In this document: positions 1 to 7,999 of the stretch, one piece after another
Position numbering within the stretch: position 1 is the stretch's first letter
How the letters are laid out: every line of letters begins with the position of its first letter
Assembly (NCBI GenBank): GCA_001798885.1
Contig: MGQW01000065.1
Location: forward strand, 87,089-125,016
Direction of reading: 5' to 3'
DNA from: Deltaproteobacteria bacterium RBG_16_64_85
GTDB taxonomy: Bacteria; Desulfobacterota; Deferrimicrobia; Deferrimicrobiales; Deferrimicrobiaceae
DNA: 37,928 nucleotides
Translations under genes and position numbers: made by a program
Notes under the pieces: generated by a model
Databases searched by the model: none
What the model was told of the DNA's origin: nothing
Seen by the model: only the letters and a program-made list of their open reading frames with translations

Positions 1-164
1 GGAGGGTCCGGTGGAGTCGCCGCAGGAGGGGGGCAAAGTGAGGTAAAGCGCAGCCGTTCAGGTGCAACGAACGGCGAGCCACGAACGGAGTCCCTCTCCG
101 AGGCGGCGCAGCCGGACCTCCCTGCGGTGTTTGCTATCCGTCAAGCGGGCGGCGTGACCGCCGT
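1..164. other. Unassigned leader before prmC; possible 3' end of an upstream gene
   Basis: No gene is recognised here. Two reading frames run in from the window edge. One ends at TAA 44-46 after 14 codons. The other stays open to TGA 166-168, overlapping the prmC start as ATGA, and would give a 55-residue tail that begins Gly-rich and ends in AIRQAGGVTAV. Neither resembles the usual prmC neighbour prfA. The stretch also holds short repeats (CGAACGG twice, at about 69-75 and 82-88) and small inverted pairs such as CGTTC/GAACG. It could be the 3' part of an unknown gene or a structured intergenic spacer. Confidence 0.3.
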
Positions 165-1010
165 ATGAAGCTTTCCGAGCTGCTTGACCTTTGCCGCAGG
201 GAGATGGCGGCCGCCGGCATCGCGGGAAATGCGGAACCCGAGATTCTCGTCTCGGCGCTGGCCGGGATTCCGCGCTCGCGTCTTCTCTCCGAGCGGGACC
301 GGGAAGTGGGCGATCCTGCGGAGACGCTGCACTCCTGGATCTCCCGGCGCGCCGCGGGCGAGCCGATCCAGTACATCCTTGGCGCGTGGGATTTCTACGG
401 GCGCGAGTTTCTCCTTACCCGGGACACGCTCATTCCCAGGCCCGAGACGGAAGGGCTGGTCGAACGGGTAATCGACGCGTGGAAGCGGGAGGACCGGGAG
501 AAGGGGTTCCTCCTGGACGTCGGGACGGGCTGCGGCGCGATCGCCGTGACGCTCGCGGCGGAGCTCCCCTCCGTGAAGGTCCTTGCGGCGGACGTCTCCC
601 CCGGGGCGCTCCGGACTGCGAGGGAAAACGCCCGCCGGCACGGCGTTGCCGGCCGCGTCTTCTTCCTGCGCGCGGATGCAACTTCCGCCTTGAAAAGCGG
701 GGACCGTTTTGATGTAGTGGTCTCGAATCCCCCGTACGTCTCTGAAGGAGAGTGGAGTTCCCTTCCCGCGGAAGTGCGAAACTTCGAGCCTCCCAGGGCG
801 CTGCTGGCCGGGGAGGACGGGCTGGCCGTCCTGCGGCGCCTCGTCGCCGAGGCGGGGGAAATCCTTGCCTCCCGCGGCGAACTCTGGTGCGAGATCGGGG
901 AATCCCAGGGTGAAACCGTGCGGCGGCTTCCGTCCGGAGCCTTGAAATTCGTCGACGTGTACAGGGACCTGGCGGGCCGGAACCGCGTGGCGCGCTGGAA
1001 GAAGCGCTGA
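165..1010 (+). CDS. prmC: Release factor glutamine methyltransferase PrmC
   Basis: Uses S-adenosylmethionine to methylate the glutamine of the GGQ motif in peptide release factors RF1 and RF2, raising termination efficiency; cytoplasmic. The 281-residue protein has the family layout: an N-terminal helical substrate-binding domain (about 1-95, ending in TLIPRPETE), then a Rossmann methyltransferase fold with the SAM loop LDVGTGCGAIA (about 113-123). The catalytic NPPY motif follows at about 184-187 (SNPPYVSEGE). Length is normal. ATG 165 has only a weak ribosome-binding site, but the protein start MKLSELL fits the family. murA follows after 30 bp; prmC-murA adjacency is common in Deltaproteobacteria. 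prfA, often directly upstream, is not visible. Confidence 0.95.
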   Translation: MKLSELLDLCRREMAAAGIAGNAEPEILVSALAGIPRSRLLSERDREVGDPAETLHSWISRRAAGEPIQYILGAWDFYGREFLLTRDTLIPRPETEGLVERVIDAWKREDREKGFLLDVGTGCGAIAVTLAAELPSVKVLAADVSPGALRTARENARRHGVAGRVFFLRADATSALKSGDRFDVVVSNPPYVSEGEWSSLPAEVRNFEPPRALLAGEDGLAVLRRLVAEAGEILASRGELWCEIGESQGETVRRLPSGALKFVDVYRDLAGRNRVARWKKR

Positions 1011-1040
1011 AGCAGGCTGCATCCGGTCAGGGGGGAAAAG

Positions 1041-2312
1041 TTGGACATCTTCGTCATCCAGGGAGGCAACCGGCTTTCGGGAACCGTCCGGGTCTCTGGG
1101 GCAAAGAACGCGACCCTCCCGCTCATGGCGGCTTCGCTCCTCGCGGAGGATCCTGTGGAGATCGTCGGCGCCCCCCGTCTTCGGGATATCTCGACCCTCG
1201 CGAAGGTCCTCGGCCACATGGGGGCCTCCGTCGAGAGAATCGACGCGGGGGAGGACGGCCGGGAGACGGTGCGGATCGACCCGCGAACCGTTGAGAGGGC
1301 CGAAGCGCCCTACGACCTGGTCAAGACGATGCGCGCCTCCGTTCTCGTGCTGGGGCCGCTCGTCGCCCGGTACGGCAAGGCGAGAATCTCCCTGCCCGGA
1401 GGCTGCGCCATCGGCGCCCGCCCAATCGACCAGCACTTGAAGGGCCTGGAGCTCATGGGGGCGAAGACCGCCCTCGTGGAAGGGTATGTCGAAGTCGACG
1501 CCGGGAGGCTCTCCGGCGCCACCGTCACCTTCGACATGAAGACCGTGACGGGGACCGAAAACCTCATGATGGCGGCGACCCTGGCCCGGGGCACCACGGT
1601 GTTGAAGAACTCCGCACATGAGCCCGAGGTGTGCGCCCTGGCGAGGGCGCTGCGCGCGATGGGGGCGGACATCGAGGGAGAGGGGACCGACGAAATCGTG
1701 GTGCGGGGGGTTCCCGCGCTGCGCGGCATCCGGCACGAAGTGATGCCCGACCGGATCGAGGCGTCGACGCTGCTCCTGGCCGGGGCGATCTCCGGGGGAG
1801 ACGTGACGGTCGAGGGAGCCGACCCCTCCGCGATGGGCGCGGTCTTGGAAAAACTGACGGAGAGCGGGGCGGAGGTCTTCGCCACCCCCGGGAGCGTCCA
1901 GGTCCGCCGGGAAGGTCCGATCCGCTCCACAAACGTGGAGACCTCCCCGTATCCGGGGTTCCCCACGGATGTCCAGGCGCAGTTCATGGCGTACATGTGC
2001 CTCGGGGACGGGTTCAGCATCATCCGGGAATCGATCTTCGAGAACCGGTTCATGCATGTGGCGGAGTTGCGCCGGATGGGGGCGAGGATCGACGTCTCCG
2101 GCAACACCGCGGCGGTCAAGGGCGTGCCGACCCTCTCCGGGGCGCCGCTGATGGCGACAGACCTGCGGGCCTCGGCATCCCTGGTGCTGGCCGGGCTGGC
2201 CGCGAAGGGCGCCACCGAGGTGCTGCGCATTTACCATCTCGATCGCGGCTACGAAGCGTTGGAAAATAAGCTTTCCTCCCTGGGGGCCCGGATCTCCCGG
2301 GTAAAGGAGTAG
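1041..2312 (+). CDS. murA: UDP-N-acetylglucosamine 1-carboxyvinyltransferase MurA
   Basis: Catalyses the first committed step of peptidoglycan synthesis, transferring enolpyruvate from PEP to UDP-GlcNAc in the cytoplasm. The 423-residue protein begins with the typical [19 protein letters not shown] and repeats the two-domain EPSP-synthase-like fold. The catalytic loop contains Cys122 in [12 protein letters not shown]; Cys rather than Asp at this position is the fosfomycin-sensitive form. The start is TTG 1041 with a purine-rich GGGGGAAAAG directly upstream, and no better start gives the conserved N terminus. The stop codon overlaps the AGGAGG site used by hisD, so murA probably shares a transcript with the his genes. 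Confidence 0.96.
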   Translation: MDIFVIQGGNRLSGTVRVSGAKNATLPLMAASLLAEDPVEIVGAPRLRDISTLAKVLGHMGASVERIDAGEDGRETVRIDPRTVERAEAPYDLVKTMRASVLVLGPLVARYGKARISLPGGCAIGARPIDQHLKGLELMGAKTALVEGYVEVDAGRLSGATVTFDMKTVTGTENLMMAATLARGTTVLKNSAHEPEVCALARALRAMGADIEGEGTDEIVVRGVPALRGIRHEVMPDRIEASTLLLAGAISGGDVTVEGADPSAMGAVLEKLTESGAEVFATPGSVQVRREGPIRSTNVETSPYPGFPTDVQAQFMAYMCLGDGFSIIRESIFENRFMHVAELRRMGARIDVSGNTAAVKGVPTLSGAPLMATDLRASASLVLAGLAAKGATEVLRIYHLDRGYEALENKLSSLGARISRVKE

Positions 2313-2323
2313 GAGGAAATGCC

Positions 2324-3613
2324 GTGCGCTGGGTGAAATCGGGAACTGCGGCGTTTCGGAAAGCCTTGGCCGAGACCCGGATGCGGGGCCGCACCGAGTC
2401 GGCGAAAGTCTCCGCGGTGGTGGCCGAGGTGCTCTCGCGCGTGCGGATGGAAGGGGACGTGGCGCTCGCGGAGTACACGCGCCGGTTCGACGGGTTCGAC
2501 CCGGGAACGAAGGGGTTTGCCGTCTCCCAGAGGGAGATCGACGCCGCGTGGAAACAGGCGCCGAAAGCCCTGAAGGACTCGCTCTTCCTTGCCGCATCTC
2601 GCATCGAGGCGTTCCATCGGCGCCAAGCGCGGGAAGGCTACACCGCCGAACTCCCCGGGGTCCTTTTGGGGCAGCGGGTCCTGCCGGTGGAGCGCGCCGG
2701 GGTCTATGTGCCCGGCGGGAAAGCGGCCTACCCGTCGACGCTGCTGATGAACGCCATCCCCGCGCGTGTGGCCGGCGTCCGCGACGTGATCGCCACCTGC
2801 TCGGCCCCTGGCGGAAAGGTTCCCGACGTGGTCCTCGTCGCTTCCCGGATCGCGGGGATCGCCCGGGTCTTTCGCATCGGCGGCGCCCAGGCGGTGGCGG
2901 CGCTGGCCTTCGGCACGGAGTCGGTGCCCCAGGTGGACGTCATCGCCGGGCCGGGAAACGCGTACGTGACCGAGGCGAAGCGGCAGGTCTACGGCGTTGT
3001 CGGAATCGACCTGCTGGCGGGCCCCAGCGAGCTCGCGGTACTCGCCGACGATTCGGCAAGAGCCTCGTACGTCGCGGCGGACCTTCTGTCTCAGGCCGAG
3101 CACGACGAAGACGCGTTCGTCGCACTGGTGACGGATTCCCGGGACCTCTCGCGGGAGGTGGAGGCGGAGCTCCTCCGGCAGGCAAAAAGGCTCCCGCGCC
3201 GGGAGATCTTTTCGGCGTCCCTTGCGCGGTCCCGCGGTTTTCTTGTTCGCGATTTGACGGAGGGGATCGAAGTGGTCAATGCCATCGCGCCGGAGCACTT
3301 GAGCATCATGGTGGAGAATCCATGGGACGCCCTGGAGCGGATCCGGAACGCGGGGACCGCTTTCCTGGGCCCGCACAGCCCGGTGGCGGTGGGCGACTAC
3401 ATCGCGGGGATCAACCATACGCTGCCGACGGGAGGGGCTGCGCGGTTCTCCTCCCCCCTGGGAGTCTCGAATTTCCTGAAGAAAATGAATGTGGTATCAT
3501 ATCAAATTCGGGCGCTTTCCTCCGATGCGCCGCATGTCGTAAGACTGGCCCGGAAGGAGGGCCTGGCCGCCCACGCACAGGCCGTTCTGGAACGGATCAA
3601 AGGGGAGGCGTAA
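2324..3613 (+). CDS. hisD: Histidinol dehydrogenase HisD
   Basis: Carries out the last two steps of histidine synthesis, oxidising L-histidinol to L-histidine with two NAD+ at a zinc site. The 429-residue protein is of normal length. Visible signatures are the NAD-binding and family motif GPGNAYVTEAKRQV, GPSELAVLAD, the zinc-ligand region LLSQAEHDEDA, PEHLSIMVENP, and the C-terminal block with GDYIAGINHTLPTGG. The start is GTG 2324, seven bases after AGGAGG at 2311-2316. It lies 11 bp after murA, where many related genomes have hisG; hisG is absent here. hisB begins 5 bp after its stop. Confidence 0.97.
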   Translation: MRWVKSGTAAFRKALAETRMRGRTESAKVSAVVAEVLSRVRMEGDVALAEYTRRFDGFDPGTKGFAVSQREIDAAWKQAPKALKDSLFLAASRIEAFHRRQAREGYTAELPGVLLGQRVLPVERAGVYVPGGKAAYPSTLLMNAIPARVAGVRDVIATCSAPGGKVPDVVLVASRIAGIARVFRIGGAQAVAALAFGTESVPQVDVIAGPGNAYVTEAKRQVYGVVGIDLLAGPSELAVLADDSARASYVAADLLSQAEHDEDAFVALVTDSRDLSREVEAELLRQAKRLPRREIFSASLARSRGFLVRDLTEGIEVVNAIAPEHLSIMVENPWDALERIRNAGTAFLGPHSPVAVGDYIAGINHTLPTGGAARFSSPLGVSNFLKKMNVVSYQIRALSSDAPHVVRLARKEGLAAHAQAVLERIKGEA

Positions 3614-3618
3614 AGAGG

Positions 3619-4209
3619 ATGCCAAGGGAAGCGCAGATCGCCCGCAGGACGAAAGAGACCGACATCACGCTGTCGTTGCGCCTGGAAGGGGCGGGAGACG
3701 GGAAAATCTCCACGACCGTCCCGTTCCTCGATCACATGCTCACCCTTTTCTCCCGTCACGGCGGGTTCGACCTTACGATGGCCGCGAAAGGGGACATCCA
3801 GGTCGATTTCCATCACCTCGTTGAAGACGTCGGCATCTGCCTCGGGGAGGCGTTCCGCAAGAGTCTCGGGAATATGGTTGGGATTACGCGCTACGCGTTC
3901 GCCAGCGTCCCGATGATCGAATCGCTCGCCAACGTCAGCGTGGATATCTCCGCGCGCCCCCACCTCGTCTTTCACTGCCCCATGAAGAGCGAGAAGGTGG
4001 GGGTCTTCGACGTGGAGCTGGTAGAGGAATTCCTCCGGGCGTTCTCCCAGTCGTCCGGCGTTTGCGTCCACGTCAACGTCCCCTACGGGGCCAACACCCA
4101 CCACACCATCGAGGCGATCTTCAAGGCCCTGGGGCGGGCGATGTCGGACGCCGTCCGGATCGACCCGCGAGTCAAGGGGGTTCCCTCCACGAAAGGCGTC
4201 CTGGGATGA
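3619..4209 (+). CDS. hisB: Imidazoleglycerol-phosphate dehydratase HisB
   Basis: Dehydrates imidazole glycerol phosphate to imidazole acetol phosphate, step six of histidine synthesis, using a manganese-bound substrate. This is the monofunctional form (196 residues), without the phosphatase domain of the E. coli fusion, so histidinol-phosphate phosphatase must be encoded elsewhere. Metal-binding histidine motifs are clear: FLDHMLTLFSRHGGFDL, DFHHLVEDVGI and the C-terminal HHTIEAIFKALGRA. ATG 3619 is chosen because PREAQIARRTKETDI matches the family start. The same frame is open far upstream, but only as a shadow of hisD. The stop overlaps the hisH start as ATGA. Confidence 0.97.
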   Translation: MPREAQIARRTKETDITLSLRLEGAGDGKISTTVPFLDHMLTLFSRHGGFDLTMAAKGDIQVDFHHLVEDVGICLGEAFRKSLGNMVGITRYAFASVPMIESLANVSVDISARPHLVFHCPMKSEKVGVFDVELVEEFLRAFSQSSGVCVHVNVPYGANTHHTIEAIFKALGRAMSDAVRIDPRVKGVPSTKGVLG

Positions 4210-4874
4210 GCCGGACGGATGTCATCGGCATCGTCGACTACGGCATGGGGAACCTCAGGAGCGTCAGCAAGGCGCTGGAAACCCTCGGATTCCCCACGTT
4301 GGTCAGCGGGAGCCCAAAGGAGCTGTCGCTGTGCCGGGGGATCGTCCTGCCCGGCGTTGGCGCATTCCGCGATTGCATGGAGAACCTTGCGCGGCAGGGA
4401 CTGCTCCCTTTCCTGAAAGACGTTCTCCGCGACGGCAGGCCATTCCTCGGAATCTGCCTGGGACTGCAGGTGCTTTTTTCCGGGAGCGAGGAATTCGGCC
4501 GGCACGAGGGGATCGGGTTCTTTCCGGGAAGGGTGATCCGCTTCCCCGCGGGCATGACCGTACCCGGCTTCGCCGCTCACGGCCATACCGCGCTGAAGGT
4601 CCCCCATATGGGGTGGAACCGCGTCGAGTTCACGATGGACCACCCGGTGCTCCGCGGCGTCCCTTCGGGGTCTTATTTCTACTTCGTCCACTCCTACTAC
4701 GTCCGACCGGACGAACCGGCCGTGGTCGCCTGCAGGACGTCCTACGGGGTGGATTTCGCGGCCGGGGTAGGGAAGGGGAATCTCCTGGCGGTCCAGTTCC
4801 ACCCCGAGAAGAGCCAGGTGGCGGGGCTTGCGCTCCTCGCCAACTTCGGACGGCTGTGCCGCGAGGCGGCGTGA
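4206..4874 (+). CDS. hisH: Imidazole glycerol phosphate synthase, glutaminase subunit HisH
   Basis: Class I glutamine amidotransferase that releases ammonia from glutamine and channels it to HisF. The 222-residue protein starts with IGIVDYGMGNLRSVSKAL. The nucleophile is Cys84 in LGICLGLQVLF, and the His-Glu pair is His199 and Glu201 in VQFHPEKS, so the triad is complete. ATG 4206 overlaps the hisB stop by four bases, which implies translational coupling. A longer open frame starting at 4062 only shadows hisB. HisF, its obligatory partner, is two genes downstream. Confidence 0.97.
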   Translation: MSRTDVIGIVDYGMGNLRSVSKALETLGFPTLVSGSPKELSLCRGIVLPGVGAFRDCMENLARQGLLPFLKDVLRDGRPFLGICLGLQVLFSGSEEFGRHEGIGFFPGRVIRFPAGMTVPGFAAHGHTALKVPHMGWNRVEFTMDHPVLRGVPSGSYFYFVHSYYVRPDEPAVVACRTSYGVDFAAGVGKGNLLAVQFHPEKSQVAGLALLANFGRLCREAA

Positions 4875-4884
4875 AGAGGTTCGC

Positions 4885-5616
4885 ATGGCGTTCCAGGTAA
4901 TTCCGGCGATCGACATCCAGGGGGGCAAGGCGGTCCGGCTCCGCCAGGGGAGGGCCGAGGACTCCACCGTTTTCGACGACTCGCCGCTCGAGGTGGCCCG
5001 GCGGTTCGCAGCCGCGGGCGCGTCGCAACTGCACGTGGTGGACCTCGATGGCGCGTTCCTGGGGAAGCCGGTCAACTTCGACATCATCCGGCGGATCGTT
5101 GCCGCCGTCGACATCCCGGTGCAAGTGGGCGGCGGGGTGCGGAACTTCGACATCGCCTCCCGGTACCTCGGCGCGGGGGTGTCCCGGATCATCCTGGGGA
5201 CCACCATCGTCCGCAACCCCGAAGAGGTCCTGCGCATCACGAAGGCGTACCCAGGGAAGGTGGCCGCGTCGGTCGACGCCAAGGAAGGACGGGTGGCCAT
5301 ACGGGGCTGGGTGGAGGTGACGGGAGTGGTCGCGGTCGACCTCGCGCGGCAGATGGAGAAGAGCGGGATCTCCCGGTTTATCTACACGGATATCTCCCGC
5401 GACGGCATGATGGCGGGCCCCAACTTCCCCAGCATCGGCGAATTCGCGAAGGGGCTTTCCACCCCCGTGATCGCCTCCGGGGGCGTGAGCACGCTGGCGG
5501 ACGTGGAAACGCTCAGGACGATGGAGAACGAGGGGGTCTGCGGCGTGATCATCGGGCGCGCGATGTACGACGGCTCCATATCGCTCCCCGACGTACTCCG
5601 TCTGGAAACGGAGTGA
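4885..5616 (+). CDS. hisA: ProFAR isomerase HisA
   Basis: Isomerises ProFAR to PRFAR (the aminoaldose-aminoketose step) on a beta-alpha barrel; cytoplasmic. The 243-residue protein begins [17 protein letters not shown], placing the first catalytic Asp at residue 10. The second phosphate-binding half is visible in [15 protein letters not shown] and [14 protein letters not shown] 4885 lies 10 bp after the hisH stop with GAAGAGG upstream. An in-frame start at 4828 would add 19 unrelated residues from within hisH and is rejected. hisF follows immediately. Confidence 0.96.
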   Translation: MAFQVIPAIDIQGGKAVRLRQGRAEDSTVFDDSPLEVARRFAAAGASQLHVVDLDGAFLGKPVNFDIIRRIVAAVDIPVQVGGGVRNFDIASRYLGAGVSRIILGTTIVRNPEEVLRITKAYPGKVAASVDAKEGRVAIRGWVEVTGVVAVDLARQMEKSGISRFIYTDISRDGMMAGPNFPSIGEFAKGLSTPVIASGGVSTLADVETLRTMENEGVCGVIIGRAMYDGSISLPDVLRLETE

Positions 5617-5630
5617 GCCCTCCAAGCGAG

Positions 5631-6455
5631 ATGCTCGCCAAGCGGATCATCCCGTGCCTGGACGTGAAGGACGGCCGCGTCGTCAAGGGGGTCAACTTCG
5701 TGAATCTTCGGGACGCGGGCGACCCTGTGGAGATCGCCCGCCGGTATGACGAAGAGGAGGCCGACGAACTGGTCTTCCTCGACATCACGGCCTCCCACGA
5801 GCGGCGGGACATCCTCATCGACGTCGTGCGCCGGACGGCGGAGCAGGTGTTCATGCCCCTGACGGTCGGCGGCGGGGTGAGGACGATCACGGACATCCGG
5901 ACCCTCCTGTCGGCGGGGGCCGACAAGGTGTCGATCAACACGGCGGCGGTGGCGGATCCCGGATTCGTCCGGCAGTCCGCCGAGCGGTTCGGGAGCCAGT
6001 GCACGGTGGTCGCGATCGACGCCCGCGCGGTCCCGGGGCGGCCGGGGAAATGGGAAGTCTACACCCACGGAGGCCGCCGGCCCTCAGGGATCGACGCGGT
6101 GGAATGGGCGGCGCGGATGGAAGAGCTCGGAGCAGGAGAGATCCTGCTGACCAGCATGGACCGGGACGGTACGCGTGACGGCTACGACATCCCCCTCACG
6201 AGGACCATCGTGGACCGGGTGGGAATCCCGGTAATCGCCTCCGGCGGGGTGGGAAACCTCGACCACCTGATGGAGGGCCTGACCGCGGGCGGGGCGGACG
6301 CCGTGCTGGCGGCGTCGATCTTCCACTACGGGGAGTACACGGTGGGAGAAGCGAAGGAATATCTGCGGCGACGAGGGGTGCCGGTGCGGCCGGGCGCCCG
6401 GGGGACGATCCGCGCGGCCGCGGAAATGCAGGGAGGCGCGGACCCGCAGCCGTAG
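5631..6455 (+). CDS. hisF: Imidazole glycerol phosphate synthase, cyclase subunit HisF
   Basis: Condenses PRFAR with ammonia from HisH, giving imidazole glycerol phosphate and AICAR. The beta-alpha barrel is clear: [20 protein letters not shown] at the start (catalytic Asp11), VVAIDARAV in the middle, [15 protein letters not shown], and phosphate-binding [12 protein letters not shown] 5631 gives the canonical HisF N terminus. An in-frame GTG at 5613 overlaps the hisA stop and would add six residues; it cannot be excluded, since the site before 5631 is weak. The 274-residue length exceeds the usual roughly 255 because of a C-terminal tail ([13 protein letters not shown] onward). Confidence 0.95.
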   Translation: MLAKRIIPCLDVKDGRVVKGVNFVNLRDAGDPVEIARRYDEEEADELVFLDITASHERRDILIDVVRRTAEQVFMPLTVGGGVRTITDIRTLLSAGADKVSINTAAVADPGFVRQSAERFGSQCTVVAIDARAVPGRPGKWEVYTHGGRRPSGIDAVEWAARMEELGAGEILLTSMDRDGTRDGYDIPLTRTIVDRVGIPVIASGGVGNLDHLMEGLTAGGADAVLAASIFHYGEYTVGEAKEYLRRRGVPVRPGARGTIRAAAEMQGGADPQP

Positions 6456-6469
6456 ACGGGAGAAGGAAG

Positions 6470-6814
6470 ATGACGGCGGACGAGTTGATCGCGATGGTGA
6501 AATTCGGCGACCGGGGGCTTGTGCCCGTGGTGACGCAGGACGTCTCCGACAGCACGGTGCTGATGGTCGCCTGGGCGAACGCCGCCGCGTTGCGGAGCAC
6601 CTTCGAGACGGGGCGCGCCAGCTACTGGAGCCGGTCCCGGAACTCCCTGTGGGTCAAGGGGGAGACCTCCGGGCACTTCCAGGAAGTGGAAGAGGTGCGG
6701 TACGATTGCGACGTGGACACCCTCCTGTATCGCGTGCGCCAGGAAGGCCCCGCGTGCCATACGGGAGAGCGGACCTGCTTCTATCGGAGCGCCTGGCGGC
6801 GCGGAGGGAAATGA
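6470..6814 (+). CDS. hisI: Phosphoribosyl-AMP cyclohydrolase HisI
   Basis: Opens the adenine ring of phosphoribosyl-AMP, step three of histidine synthesis, using zinc and magnesium. At 114 residues this is the stand-alone cyclohydrolase without a fused HisE pyrophosphohydrolase domain, so hisE must lie elsewhere. Motifs: [26 protein letters not shown], the metal-binding [13 protein letters not shown], and the zinc cysteines of [17 protein letters not shown] 6470 follows a GGGAGAAGGAAG stretch. The stop overlaps a possible ATG (6811) of the next gene. Confidence 0.96.
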   Translation: MTADELIAMVKFGDRGLVPVVTQDVSDSTVLMVAWANAAALRSTFETGRASYWSRSRNSLWVKGETSGHFQEVEEVRYDCDVDTLLYRVRQEGPACHTGERTCFYRSAWRRGGK

Positions 6815-6816
6815 CG

Positions 6817-7164
6817 ATGGCCGACGAATGCATCATCTGCAAGATCGTCCGGAAGGAAGTGCCGTCCCAGCCGATCTACGAGGACCACGACCTGGTGGCG
6901 TTTCCGGACATTCGCCCGGTCGCGCCGGTCCACGTTCTGATCGTACCGAAGGAGCACATGGTCAACCTCAACGACGTGGGGAAGAACGATGCGGGCCTCC
7001 TGGGGAAGATGCTGCGTCTCTCCGCGAAGATCGCCAACGACAAAGGGATCGCCGATTCGGGCTACCGGGTCGTGATCAACAACGGGGACGACGGGGGACA
7101 AATCGTGCCCCACCTGCACTTCCACCTGATCGGCGGAAAGCCGCTGGAACACAAGATCGGCTGA
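6817..7164 (+). CDS. HIT-family nucleotide hydrolase (HinT-like)
   Basis: Histidine-triad protein, a purine nucleoside phosphoramidase type enzyme acting on AMP-linked amines; physiological substrate unknown. The 115-residue protein starts MADECIICKIVRKEVPSQPIYED and ends with the triad HLHFHLIGGK preceded by NNGDDGGQIVP, matching the HinT branch. The zinc-type Cys pair in ECIICK is present. ATG 6817 is preferred because GGAGG at 6803-6807 is nine bases upstream; ATG 6811, which overlaps the hisI stop, is too close to it. It is the last gene before a new promoter and so probably ends the his transcript. No terminator hairpin was found at its end. Confidence 0.93.
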   Translation: MADECIICKIVRKEVPSQPIYEDHDLVAFPDIRPVAPVHVLIVPKEHMVNLNDVGKNDAGLLGKMLRLSAKIANDKGIADSGYRVVINNGDDGGQIVPHLHFHLIGGKPLEHKIG

Positions 7165-7185
7165 ACACCGGTTGGAATCGATTCC

Positions 7186-7213
7186 TTGACTTGAGGTGGA
7201 AATCAGTTATAGT
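7186..7213 (+). promoter_or_regulatory. Sigma70-type promoter of the rpsU-dnaG-rpoD operon
   Basis: TTGACT (7186-7191) and TATAGT (7208-7213) are separated by 16 bp, a close match to the sigma70 consensus, in the first clearly AT-rich gap after the his genes. Transcription would start near 7220, giving a leader of about 40 bases before rpsU. Confidence 0.75.
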
Positions 7214-7260
7214 ATAGGAATTTTCGGTATTAAGCTGGCAGGGGAAGGGGTGATCCAGTT

Positions 7261-7458
7261 ATGCCGGGCGTCCGCGTGAAGGAAGAGGAGCCCTTTGAGA
7301 GCGTACTGAAACGGTTCAAAAAACAGTGTGAGAAAGCCGGTATCCTTTCGGAGATCCGCAAGCGCGAGCATTACGAGAAGCCCAGCGTCAAGCGGAAGAA
7401 GAAGGCGTTGGCGGCCAGGAAGCGCGCCTTGAAGAAAATGAAGAAATTGAGCCGGTAG
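7261..7458 (+). CDS. rpsU: Small ribosomal subunit protein bS21
   Basis: Ribosomal protein S21, a small basic protein on the platform of the 30S subunit that helps initiation near the anti-Shine-Dalgarno end of 16S rRNA. The 65 residues match the family: [26 protein letters not shown], then a Lys/Arg-rich helix ending [11 protein letters not shown]-like. GGGGAAGGGG at 7241-7250 serves as the ribosome-binding site. It heads the classical macromolecular-synthesis operon, followed by yqeY after 3 bp, then dnaG and rpoD. The unusually Lys-rich coding makes it look different from its neighbours, but this is normal for S21. Confidence 0.96.
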   Translation: MPGVRVKEEEPFESVLKRFKKQCEKAGILSEIRKREHYEKPSVKRKKKALAARKRALKKMKKLSR

Positions 7459-7461
7459 CGG

Positions 7462-7908
7462 ATGGGATTGAAGGACCGGTTGCGGAAAGACATGCAGAAG
7501 GCGGCCAAGGAGAGGAATCCCTTGGCCCTTTCTGCTTTGCGGATGGCCCTTGCGGAGATCAAGAACCGGGAAATCGAAGCGAGGGGGGAACTGGCCGACG
7601 ATGCAATCTTCAAGACGCTCGCGTCGATGGTCAAGAGGCGCCGGGAGTCCATCGAATTGTTCCAGAAAGGGAACCGGCCCGAGCTCGCGGAGAGAGAGCA
7701 GGCCGAGATCGTCATCCTTTCCGCCTACCTCCCGACAGGGCTCTCCGAAGCCGAGGTAGAGTCCCTCGCGCGGGAGGCGATCGCCGCCGCCGGCGCCAAG
7801 GCCCCTTCCGACATGGGCCGCGTGATGAAGGAGCTGATGCCGAAGGTGGCCGGCCGCGCCGACGGCAAACTGGTGAGCGAGGTTGTCCGGCGCCTGCTGT
7901 CCGGCTGA
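7462..7908 (+). CDS. yqeY: GatB/YqeY domain protein
   Basis: A 148-residue stand-alone YqeY-type protein. Its two helical domains resemble the C-terminal tRNA-binding tail of GatB, the subunit of the Glu/Asp-tRNA amidotransferase. A tRNA-related role is assumed from that similarity, but the cellular function is not established. Family features visible: LKDRLRKDMQKAAKERNPLALSALR at the start, the central RRESIELFQKGNRPELAEREQAEI block, and MGRVMKELMPKVAGRADGKLVSEVV at the end. It sits between rpsU and dnaG, its usual place in many bacteria. An intrinsic terminator follows 22 bp after its stop. Confidence 0.94.
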   Translation: MGLKDRLRKDMQKAAKERNPLALSALRMALAEIKNREIEARGELADDAIFKTLASMVKRRRESIELFQKGNRPELAEREQAEIVILSAYLPTGLSEAEVESLAREAIAAAGAKAPSDMGRVMKELMPKVAGRADGKLVSEVVRRLLSG

Positions 7909-7929
7909 GACGAAGACGGGAAGCGGTGC

Positions 7930-7963
7930 GTCCCTGACGACACAGTCGTCCGGGACTTTTTTT
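7930..7963 (+). terminator. Intrinsic terminator between yqeY and dnaG
   Basis: GTCCC (7930-7934) pairs with GGGAC (7952-7956), and inside it GACGA (7936-7940) pairs with TCGTC (7946-7950) across one mismatch and a five-base loop. Seven T residues (7957-7963) follow. Being inside the operon, it probably lets only part of the rpsU transcripts reach dnaG and rpoD, as the terminator between rpsU and dnaG does in E. coli. Confidence 0.85.
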
Positions 7964-7999
7964 ATCTGACCTTACACAAGGGCCGGGGCCGAAGGAAAC

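Noticed and set aside
2313-2323. A remnant of hisG between murA and hisD
   Set aside because: Only 11 bases separate the genes, so nothing remains to support a pseudogene.
141-2597. 818-codon open frame on the - strand across prmC, murA and hisD
   Set aside because: It lies antisense to three certain genes, is Arg/Pro/Gly-rich without any domain, and arises from the high GC of third codon positions.
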